Origin: Crotalaria pallida
Taxonomy: Eukaryota; Streptophyta; Magnoliopsida; Fabales; Fabaceae
Assembly: GCA_037953625.1 (NCBI GenBank)
Contig: CM075652.1
Location: 56,165,501-56,229,500 of the forward strand
Length of the DNA: 64,000 bases
Direction: 5' to 3'
This document shows, in pieces, positions 47,555-59,100 of this stretch (within the stretch, counting starts at the first letter, position 1; each line of letters opens with the position of its first letter). Under the pieces are notes generated by a model. That model saw nothing but the letters and a program-made list of their open reading frames with translations. It searched no databases and was not told where the DNA came from. A program made the translations under genes and the position numbers.

Positions 47555-47905
47555 TCAATTATGGCTAAACTACTCATTTGGTCCCTTACCTTATTTTTCA
47601 ATTTCAAATTTGTCCCTTACGTTTTTTGGGTTTCATATTGGTCCCTTATGTTTCTTTTCGCTGTCAATTTGGTCTCAGAATCATTATTCATCCTATGTGG
47701 AACAATATGTTATGAACACGTGTTACTTTCTCTTGCCAACAATATATACATGGACCAATATGATATTGACATGTAGGATGAACAGAGATTTTGGGACCAA
47801 ATTGAAATCGAAAAGAAACATAAGGAACCAATATGAAATCAGAAAAAGTTAAGGACCAATTTGAAATTGAAAATAAGGTACGAGACCAAATGAGTAATTT
47901 AGACA
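47555..47905. mobile_element. Foldback element with ~145-bp arms
   Basis: The left arm (TCATTTGGTCCCTTAC...GGTCCCTTATGTTTC...TTCATCCTA) is repeated inverted on the right (TAGGATGAA...GAAACATAAGG...GAGACCAAATGA). The central loop is about 60 bp. Overlapping open frames on both strands here are caused by this symmetry. Confidence 0.8.
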
Positions 47906-47957
47906 TCAATTATCAGCCACTATAATTATTCATAGAGAGTGGAAAATAGATTATTTA

Positions 47958-48407
47958 GGGCCTGGTTGACAAAACTAGCTTATATCTTTGAGCTTGTGGT
48001 TGATAACTGTGAACCTAGATGAAAGTTGTGAGATTGTAGCTGTATAGGTTATCTTATTGAAATAGAGTTGTTTGGCAAAACTAACTGAACAACTAGCTGA
48101 AATTTGTTAAATGACTTAAACGATATAATTTGACCAAAATATATGATAATAATTATGAAAAAATAAATGGCAAAATTAAGACATAATTTATTAAAAGTTC
48201 TTACATTTTTATGAAAGCTTACATAGCTTTTTAAAAATTAACTTTCAAAAATTATAAGTCTCCTTTTTAAAAGTTATAAGTCTTCTATTTGAAAGCTATA
48301 AGCTTCTTTTATTTTTTGTTTACTAAACAACTCTAGTAATTTATTGATCGAGTTAATAAGTTAAAAGTTAGCAAATAAGTAATATGTTTGCTTTACCAAA
48401 CATAATC
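47958..48407. mobile_element. hAT-like MITE
   Basis: Starts GGGCCTGGTTGACAAAACT and ends TGCTTTACCAAACATAATC, a pattern common in plant hAT-derived MITEs. Internal AAGCTATAAG/CTTATAAC inverted bits are present. Target duplication not identified. Confidence 0.4.
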
Positions 48408-48550
48408 TTTTTTTTTTTGAAGGTTTACCAAACATAATCTTAAACCTATTAAATTATGATATAATATATAATATGAATGTTACTGCGTAACTTATAATTT
48501 ATAAAGAAGGCTGCAACTAAAAGAATGATCATGATTCTTTTATGAATTAT

Positions 48551-49066
48551 TTAAGTTTTTAGTCCCTGAACTTAGGTGCTTTTTTGGAATTGGTCCTTAA
48601 ACTTCTTTTTTAATGCTTTGAGTCCCTAAACTTTACTCAAATTTTGGAAATGGTCCTTTCATCACTTAAGTAGTGATATGACTGAGGATATGTCACGCCA
48701 CCTTCGCCAAATCGATAGGTAACGTTCTAAATGATGTCATGTGAATTTTTTAAATTAAAAAAAATTCAAATTTATTAAACATAATTAAAAATTGTATTTT
48801 TTTTAAAGAAAATCGAATCTTTTAATAAATTTTAAAAGAATTTTTTTTTAATAAAAAAATATGGAGTGTCCCGTCGCTCTACATAACACATCACTCGTTG
48901 ATACTGTAACTCTCACGTGACATATCATCGACTATATCATCATTTAAGTGACGAAAGGATCATTTCCAAAAATTAAACAAAGTTTAGGGACCTAAAGCAT
49001 CGAAAAAAAAGTTTAAGGACTACTTCCAAAAGAGCACCTAAGTTCAGGGACTAAAATGTTAAATAA
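48551..49066. mobile_element. Foldback element, same family as the ALE2-intron copy
   Basis: Arms carry TTTTTAGTCCCTGAACTTAG, TTTTGGAATTGGTCC and CAAATTTTGGAAATGGTCC, repeated inverted at 48955-49066. The middle includes 'ATGTCACGCCACCTTCGCCA', shared with 35150-35170. Confidence 0.8.
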
Positions 49067-49149
49067 ACCTTCTTTTATTAAGTAGAATCACCTTTGTAGA
49101 TTCGATTCCTATTTTTTTATGGAAAAAACCTTTGTTGAAAGAGATTGTA

Positions 49150-49345
49150 CTTGACCAACATGGGTTGGGACGAGCGGTAAGCGGCTCGGGTCTCGCTTAA
49201 GCAAGGTCTCAAGTTCGAGTTCTTTTGAATGCAGAAAATTCATGTTGGGAGACTCACCTGCCATAGCCAGGCACACGACCCGGGTCGGATCTGGATGCAC
49301 CTATGTCGGATCTGGATGCACCTAGGTAGTACTTAGGGAATGAGG
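49150..49345 (+). mobile_element. tRNA-derived SINE, different family
   Basis: A-box-like GGGACGAGCGGTAAGCGG, B-box-like AAGTTCGAGTTC, a duplicated GTCGGATCTGGATGCACCTA near the 3' end, and a 12-A tail. Target duplication not clear. Confidence 0.6.
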
Positions 49346-49712
49346 TGAAAAAAAAAAAACCCTTGCTTGGGGTGGGGGTTCAGGCAGGGAGGGAGCAGTG
49401 GTGGTGTCAAAGTCAGTCATGGTCATGGTCATGCACTAATGCTACTACTACGTGCTGAGAGTAAACTCCACGCCACGAAGGAAGGAAGAGGAAATGGTCG
49501 AATCAAGAGTGCTTCAGTGTCCGCTAATTGATAGAAGATCAAATTAAATTTATAGTGTATGTAATAAAATAATAAAAGTTTGACGTGATAAAAGTGTGTC
49601 GTACGTGTTTTTGGCGGAAGTAGACGGTAGCTAAGTCAAAATGAAGATGACATGACATGATGATATTTCTAAGTTGTTGTAACCCAACCAGCAAGCCAAG
49701 CTGCTTTATAAT

Positions 49713-49719
49713 TATATAT
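49713..49719 (+). promoter_or_regulatory. Possible TATA box of the pfkB-family gene
   Basis: TATATAT in TTTATAATTATATATG, about 240 bp before the start codon. A GTAAGT at about 49830 and an AG at about 49937 could bound a 5' UTR intron. This is tentative. Confidence 0.3.
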
Positions 49720-49960
49720 GTAGTAATTGAAAAATGAAATGTGAAATCCAACAACACTTCTTCTGATATTGGTTTCTTTCTCCTATTCCCCTATTCTTCA
49801 TCCACTTCCACTTCAACAAAACAACACCAAGTAAGTCTTAGTAAATAATAAATAATATATAAATAGATATAGCAAGTGATGATATGATAGCATTTGATTT
49901 ACTTTGTTATGAATTATGATTAATGGGTGAATGGCAGACAGGCAGAATTGAAGAAGAAAG

Positions 49961-50043
49961 ATGGAAGTGTCTTCCAATAATTCTGCCCTTCCACTTGCTG
50001 AAAATCCCATCATTGTGAGTTTTCTTAATTCTAATCATCACTT

Positions 50044-50101
<58 letters not shown>

Positions 50102-53100
50102 GACTTTGAAACTGTGAAGATTGAATGAGTGAAGTGGTTTGTTATGAAGGTGGGATTTGGTGGAGTTGGAGTGGATATATTGGCAGCAGTGCCTTCTTTT
50201 CCTAAGCCTGATACCAAGATGAGAACCACTCATCTCAAGGTTTTTCCTTTTCCTTTTTTCTTTTTATTTCCTAGTACTTGTCCTTCATTAGGACCTCACC
50301 ATAATCAGATTTGTGTAACTATTGTTCAATTATCTCAGCCCTGGAGTCGTGGTGGGACTTTGACCCTGACTTTGGCCTGTCCTTACCACCCACTTTTAAG
50401 TTTTATCAACCCAAACGCTTTCATTTCTGTAGGGTCCCCAATTTTTTTGCCTTGATAATAATCCAAATGCATCACTATCATTCGTTATATTTTTCATACT
50501 CTATCATTTTTTACTCTTAATATGTCTAATGAACAATGGTGATGCTGATATCAAAATCATTGATACTAAATCATTCAATAATTTTTGCTAGAGCAAATAG
50601 ACCATGATCAATGAGGATGATACTTTTTGCAACCACTCATTTATTTTCTAAACCCCCAATTCCTCAGAAAAGTTTTCCCAAATAATGTGATCAAACATAA
50701 GTGCTTGTCACATGCAGAATAGAATATTCCATTAACAGCATCTACATCTCCACACCTCAACTTTATTATTAAGTGAATTTCATATTATTATATAATTTTT
50801 CACACTTTTCCGAAAATTAAACGTATCAATTATTTTTTCTTTTCATCCCCAAACTTAATTTTTATTTTTAAATTGGTTCACAACCTATCCAACACTCTTA
50901 TATTTCGTAGTATATTATATAAAACATGGATATTCTATCTTAAATTGATGACGTATCGTATGTATCGGATACACGTACAATATTACTGAGTGTACTTGTA
51001 TTATATCAATAATGTCAATTTTGCCTTATCATTTATATTTTAATGTCATAATCAATTTCTCGTCATTACATCTCGGTTTATTTTGAGTCTTGATCTCTAA
51101 TTTTAAGATACTCATATTCTATTCAATGTTTAGAGTGTTTATTTATACTTTGTTTATATATATTTATTTATAAAATTTGAATTTATATTGACATACCGAT
51201 ACCCCAGTTTTTTAAAAAATGTCGTACCCGTATTCGGTATCATATTCGTATTATTGGTACAACATAGAGTATACAGTTAATATAAAAAAAAAAAAAACTA
51301 TTGTTATCCTTTTCTAAGTTACTTTCAAATTTCAAGTTGGTCTTAAAACCTTTTTTTTTTTTGTTTTAAATAAGTCTTAAAGGTATTTTTGGTTTTCAAA
51401 TTGATACTAAAATCCATTTTTTACTGTACAGTTTAAAAAAAGTGATGAATCAATTTTGATAATTTTTTCATTTTGAACTCAATGAAACCAAAATTATGAA
51501 TTTTGATTGAGAATTGAATGAGTTGCAATAAAAAAGAACATGTTAGGCCAGACATATTTGAAACAGAAAAGTTGTAAGATCAACTTGAAATCCGAATGAA
51601 AAAAAAAATTAAAAAAAAAAACAAAAAAATACAAGACGAAAAGCACTAGTTTTACTTATATAAATTTTTTTTTTCTAAATAAAGTAACGTAATTTGTTAC
51701 AATTTGTGTACCGGATTTCTCTTAGAAGCGTAAGCTTGTAGAAGTCACTCCAATTTAAGAATGAACCAACACAACAACCATGAACCAGCTCCACCACGTT
51801 CTTATTACGGTTATGAACCTGCTAAGCATCACCCATGATGAGTAAAACTTGCATGGACATGTATCAGATAGATACAACTAATACCAACTATTAGATTCAT
51901 TAAAGATGGTTATTATAAAGATAACGAAGCTCTTATTAAATTTGCTTTAATGAAATCTAATGGTTGTTTGTTTGTGTCTTTTTTCATCCAAGTCTTGCTC
52001 ATAATGTGACACATCAGCTTTGGTGTTTGGGCTCATGAACACCACTGACATAAGGATAAACTTGTTACTTTTTTAGCAATTTGGCAACTTCAGGGACTCA
52101 AGCTGCACACACGAACACTATAAGCATGCAAGGTGCATCTTTTAGGCGTCAAAATGTGTGTAGACTAAAAAGAATTTGTCATCAATTATAACTCACAAGT
52201 TCCTGATGACAACCTACGTACCACGTACCGAATTCGGCATATCACGTATCACGTACCGGGTTCATTATAAGGGAAATCTTGTAAAAATAATATAAAAAGT
52301 GACGAACTAATACGAATCACGTACCATGTACCGGTACCGCGTATCATGTAACTATGATTCAGGTTTTTTTTTTATTGGTTAGGCCCAAAATATCTTTTAA
52401 ACTTTGTAGTAAGCAGTAGAATGAGCATCTGTTGTATTGTGATAATAAGGAAGGGTGTGTCTAATTGGGAAGGTGTGTGATCAATGTTTCTTTATAATCT
52501 TTGGTTTGGTAGGTCGAAGGTGGCGGGAATACCGGAAATGCTTTGACTAGTGCTGCTCGTTTGGGCTTAAAGCCAAGGATTATTTCTAAGGTTAGTTTGG
52601 CTTTGGCATGATTTAATTTGTATGCAATAATTTACTAAACCAGATGAAATTGTGACTAATTTCTTATGAATATACAATTTATGCATCACTACTAGGTTGC
52701 AAATGACACTCAGGGCAGGGCTTTGCTGGAAGAGCTAAAAGCTGATGGAGTGGACACATCTTATTTTCTGGTATGTAAGTTTGTTTGTGCTAAAGAATTT
52801 GGATATTCTAAAGTGAAGGGTGCATTTTAGAGAGCAAATTAAAGGGGATCCTAACTATTGATGAGAAAGTCAATGGTTTAGGATTTTATCAGATGCATCA
52901 TGCATGCACCTGCTTAATATATAGATCATACAATTGTGTGGTAATTCAGTCCCTTTATTTCCTTATCAGAAGTTATGATCCTCCATTTCACTATCTAAAG
53001 TTCAACCCTACTATTTACCAAAAGAAAAATGTTCACCCTTATTTAGAGAGTTGTTAAATCCTGTGTCAAAAACCATTTTTTGAAGTATGATAAGCTTGTG

Positions 53101-56100
53101 TTAATCTGTTGAATGATAATGTGCTACTTCTTTGTTTGGTTGCTTAACTTGTTACTTGGTCTAAACCAAATCACCAATAGTCTGGCAAGTATGAATAAAT
53201 TATGAAAAGAATTATTAGCTAATTTGACTTTGCTTATGACTGTGGCAAGCAAAGCTACACTGATACGGTTCAATCTTAAAATTTATTTTATTTTTTTGCT
53301 GTCTTTCATTGATTCTATTTCCATCTGTTTCCAGGTCTCGAAGGAGGGGAATTCACCATTTTCCTACATTATTGTTGACAGCCAGATGTATGTACTATGT
53401 ACCATTGTTTTAATTACTTTTTTCACAAATTTCTGTTGATTTTATGTGGGTTCTACTCAATATCTCTCTGGTTTTAGAAAATTAAGAATTTTCAAGGACA
53501 TTTAATATACATAAATTCCTTTAGACGTGCAAACAAAACTAGATAGAAGATGCAATTTTCGCAACAAAAACACACTCAGGGATGGGTCCAAAGATTGGCT
53601 AACATATATTTTGTATAATTAGTTACGATATATGTAGTGTTTTCTATTAAAAGAAAATGCCTAATACAAAGTATTTACTTCACATGTACATATTTTTATA
53701 GATCTGGACTCTCCTATATATCTAGCCCCTCCCTTGGATATCTTCTGGATCCGTCAATATATATCACAAAGCATATTTGCACTAACATGTTAATGGAAAT
53801 ATAATGTGATTTATTCACTGATAAAATGCCATGCTAATTTATGCTGTGGCTCTATCCTCAATTTGTTATGTTTGATCGTCCTCCTACCCAATTTTCCTAG
53901 GAGTTGCTTTCTGATATAAGGGGAGTTCCTACTCCCCATTTCTTTACTTTGTGATTTTCTATTTTTGGCCAAATAAAAAATGCCATGCTGAACTTAAATG
54001 ACAAGTTTTGCTATGTCCTCCTATTCTCCTAATACACTCTAAAATGTACTAAATACAGAAAATGGGAAGAATTTTCTCTATTTAGTAATTAGGAAGAATT
54101 TTGGATGGATGAATTAGCAGGATTTAAAATTATTCTAAATGATTTAATGACGAACCAAAATTTTGAAACAATTAGGACATTAAATAGATGAATAGTATGA
54201 CTTTGAAAATTCAGGAAAACACGCACTTGTATATTCACTCCAGGATATCCTCCAATGGTACCAGAAGATCTTAGACAAATCAATTTGTTATCTGCACTGA
54301 ATGGAGCAAGAGTGGTTTATTTTGATGGAAGGATGCCCGAAAGTGCTCTTGTCATTGCTCAAGAGGTAATTCCATAGTTGTTTGCATAGGTTGAGTCGTG
54401 CAATGTTTCCATAAAGAATCCTTCTCATTAGATTTTCGCCAAGTCAAAATGCTGTGACTGCTACTAGTACTTTTTCTGAAGAGGTTAATTGCATTGGTTA
54501 TAGGTAACAAAGCTTTAGCCTCTTATGCAGGAGGGGAGAAAAGTCTGATTCTCTTTTATGCACAAAGCAACATGAAAAATTACCTATATAGAATTATCAC
54601 TAGTTCATAAATGTTGCACTTATTTCAATGTAATTGCATTTGATATTTTAAAGAAGAGAGCACCATCTGATGAAATATAAGCTAATTTATATTTTGCTCT
54701 TGCAGGCATTTCGCCAAAACATATCGATCTTAATTGACGCCGAAAGGCCAAGGGAAGGATTGAATGATCTCCTTGGATTGGCTGATTATGTTGTATGTGC
54801 AGAAAAGTTTCCACAGGCAAGTTACTCATACTATCATGAAGTAGTATATCACAAGGCACTTGGGGTCCGTGGATCATGAAATGTATTTTGCAAACTCAAA
54901 ATTCTAGCCTTGTCTTGTAGGCTTGTAGCTAGAAGAATGACCAAGGAAAATTATTTGCAGCTTGAACTAAATATAAAATCATACGATAATGAATTTCTTC
55001 CATCAAATATGTGAAAGATCGTCGTTTTAGAATTTAGAGTGGATGTGGGATTGTACTTTTCTCTCTAGGTGGCTTCGACTGTTCGAGTGTGTTCCTGCAT
55101 TGATTTTATTATTGCCAGTGATCATTCTCATGTGCTTCAAGTTTATGACATGGAATTAAGACTAGTGATGGATCCATAGTTTGATGTTTCGCATTGCCAT
55201 AACATTAAGTGAGATAATTGCTTTGTAACACTCATCCTACTTGAATAAAACCGTTGGATCTAACATTAATCAGCGTCAGCGGTATCACTTGACTAACCAC
55301 GGCCATTAATAATTTCATTCCAAATCTAACATCTGGGCTTGGTTGTCTTTTCAGGAATCATTTCATTCCTAACATCATTTTGTTCTATTTAAAGGGAATG
55401 TTTGGATTTTATTTTTCTCATCCAATGAGTCTCTCTCATCTTTGGAAATTTAGGAACCATTTCACTCCTAACTTCATTTGTGACAATTCATCACATGAAT
55501 GCTTTGCTGTTTAAGATTTGTGAGTTGCGACGTTTTAATTCGACACTTTTGCAGGCATGGACAGAGGCTTCATCTATTCCAAGAGCACTAGTTTCAATTA
55601 TGTTACGGCTGCCAAAACTTAAATTTGCTATTGCAACTTTGGGAAAAGATGGCTGCATATTACTTGAAAAATGTGTGGATGGTGCGAATACTTCTTTTGC
55701 TCCTTTCATCAAGTTGAATTCATATCTAAGAACAGGCTGAAATTTAGCGTCTGGTTAAATAACTTTCTTTGGTATTTAATTTCCTTATAGTAAGTTAGTC
55801 ATCATAATATACTTTCTTGCAGATGGTCATCAATTAGAAGAAGTGGATGTCGATACTTCTTTTGAATCATTAAAAAGGAGAAAGGACGATAGCACAGTGA
55901 TGCCAACCTGCATAGCCTCGGTAAAACTGGATAAAACTTGAAGTCGAAGCTATTTATTCCCTGTCGTGGTTACACAAGTGAACTTTGATTATATTTGTTT
56001 GGCAAAATAACAATGATTAACTGAACATTCTTCATAAAGAAAATTTTGAAGCATTTGCCTTGGCTTATAGTATTGTTTAATGTGATTGTGTACAACTCAT

Positions 56101-59100
56101 CTTGATTGAGGAAAGAGAATTGAACCTTAGGTAATGAAGACAGTCTATAACACCAGTGTTTTACATCTTGTCATCTTGACCACACTAATATTTTTAAATC
56201 TGGCTTTATCATGGGAAACATTTTTCTTCCAAAGACAAATTTTATTGAAATCTGATGTAACTTGAATTTCTTGAATTGTTACATTTTAGAAGCAACAAGT
56301 ATTGCATTAATGTCCTTGCATGTATCACCATAAGACCATTTTTAATAATTCTGATTTCAGTTGAATAATGACTAGTTATATTAATAACTGGCAAATTCTT
56401 CTTAGATTGATCCTTTTTTTGAATAATCTTCCTAGTCTCTGACAAGATTTAGAGCAGAAGGGATGGGATCTATGTGTGGGAGGTTATATTTTGGGGCAGC
56501 TGAAAAGATTCCACCATCAGAGGTTATTGATACAACAGGTGCTGGGGATGCATTTATTGGAGCTGTTCTATATGGTATGTGCAACCTCTTCATAGTATCT
56601 CTTCACAAGTGCACATGCAAGCTTAAATTTTATGATTTTCCCTTGGAAATTACCTCAGTATTAGAGAACAACCTCACAGTGCAGATTTAGAGAAATTATT
56701 GTGTGGTCCGAGACCAATGGTCCCGGCTGTTGAGAAATTATGCCAAATTTCTCTTAATTAGATTTGAGAGAAATAATATAAATGCAGAGTAATAATAACA
56801 ACAACAACAACAACAATTAAACTCTTTTATTATGCTGCTGCTACATTAATAATGAAAGGTGAAAAACATTCTGAGAAAATAAAAATATTTTCTCTTTGTT
56901 TCTTTCTCTTTTTCTTTCTCTCTGTTGGAATAAAAAAAATAAAAATTGAATGCGTATTTATAAGCTTGCAATACGCGTTTTTCTGTTAATTTGTTTTTCC
57001 CTTTTTTAATTATTTCTAAAACATAAATGGTTTGCTTGATTTCCGTAGCAAAAAATTAAGGAATGATTTTCCTTGTTTTGACCAATTCCAACAATCTCCC
57101 ACTTGAAGACTGATTTTAATTTGTCTTCACACTTCGATCAGAGTAATAGTCTTGTCTGTTATTCTAGCAAGCCAACAGAAGTTGAGTACAGCTTCAGCTT
57201 TTCAATGGTTACCACCTTGGTTAACATATCTGCAGGTTCTTACTTCCAAGAATCTTTCTCAATGTTAACACCTCATCTTCAAGCAAAGATCTAATAAAGT
57301 GATAATGAAGTCCAATGTGTTTGGTCCTACAATGAAATGTTGAATTCTTTGCCAGATGTATCGCACTCTGACTGTCACTGTGCAAAACACTCTTTTCTTG
57401 AATGAAACCCAACTCTGTTACCAATCCCTGAAGCCATATCAATTCTTTACTGGCTTCTGTTACTGCTACATACTCAGCCTCCGTAGTGGATAAGGCAACA
57501 ATCTTCTGTACCCGTGACATCCAACTAACAGCTGTAGTACCAACAGTGAAAATGTAACCAGTTGTACTTCTTCGATGATCTACTTCACCGCCAAAGTCTG
57601 CATCTACGTAACCTTGCACTTTTAACTCTCCTTGGCTAAAGTTCAAACATTTATTTGTAGTGCCTTGCAGATACCTCAAAATCCATTTAACTGCTTCCCA
57701 ATGAGCTTTACCTGGATTTGACATAAACCTGCTAACAACTCCCACTCATGACCAATGTCTGGCCTTGTACAGACCATCGCGTACATCAAACTTCCAATAG
57801 CGGAAGCATATGGAATCTTAGCCATGAACTCCTTTTCTTCCTCCGACTGAGGGGATTGATCTTTAGACAGACGAAAATGGCTAGCCAAAGGTGTGTTAAC
57901 TGCTTTAGCATCGCTCATGTTGAATCTTTGCAAAACACGATTGATATACTCTGCCTGAGATAATTTCAAAATACCTTTTTGATTATCTCTCGTGATTTGC
58001 ATTCTGAGGATCTTCTTTGCTGGACCTAAATCCTTCATATCAAATTCTTTTGACAACTGTTGCTTCAAGCTTATAATCTCGCCCATATCTGAACCAGCTA
58101 CTAACATATCATCAACATAAAGTAGCAAAATGATATAACTGGACTTATACCTTTTGAAGAAACAACAGTGGTCGGCATTACACTTTTTGAAACCTTCCTT
58201 GTGCATAAAGCTTTCAAACTTCTTGTACCACTGTCTTGGAGCTTGTTTTAAACCATACAAGCTTTTCTTTAGTTTGCACACCATGTTCCTTTTCTTTTCG
58301 TCTACGAAACCTTCAGGTTGATGCATGTAAATCTCTTCATTTAAGTCTCCATGAAGAAATGCGGTTTTCACATCTAGTTGCTGAAGATATAGTCCTTCAC
58401 TAGCTACAATACTTAACACATATCTTATAGTTTTGAGCTTCACAACCGGAGCAAAGATTTCAGTGTAATCAACTCCTTCTTTTTGCTGAAATCCTTTAAC
58501 AACAAGTCGAGCTTTGTATCTCTTGGATCCATCATGATCTTCCTTCACTCGATACACCCATTTGTTGTGAAGTGCCTTTTTCCCTGCAGGTAAATTTAGT
58601 AGCTCCCATGTCTGATTGGATATTAAAGACTTCATCTCATCTTTCATGGCAAGCTCCCACTTACTAGTATCTGTTACCTGACATGCTTCCTCGTAGCTTT
58701 CAGGCTCCTCTTCATCAATTAGCAATATATAATTAAGATATTTCCTGTTAGGTACAGGAGGTCTAGAGGACCTCCGCAAAACAGGAGTTGGAACAGGAAG
58801 CTCTGGTGTGTCATCATTATTTTCAATTGATTCTTCTGGCTGAGGAGTCTCAAATTCAGGAGTTTCTGAGACATCATCCACCTCTGCATACACTGGGCTA
58901 CTTTGTTTTGAGTTTTTATTACATGTGCTATCCCTGTCTTTGTACATCACTCTTTCATTGAAGATCACATCTCTACTACGAATCATCTTTTTGTTTTCAT
59001 TATCCCATAATCTGTAGCCAAATTCATCTTCACCATAACCGATGAAAGTGCACTTCTTCGATTTAGGATCAAGCTTATTTCTGCCTTGATCACTAATGTG

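Noticed and set aside
56463..56690. ATG at 56463 as a start of a separate small gene
   Set aside because: It is inside exon 10 of the pfkB gene; the exon starts at 56436 after an AG acceptor and the frame continues from upstream exons.
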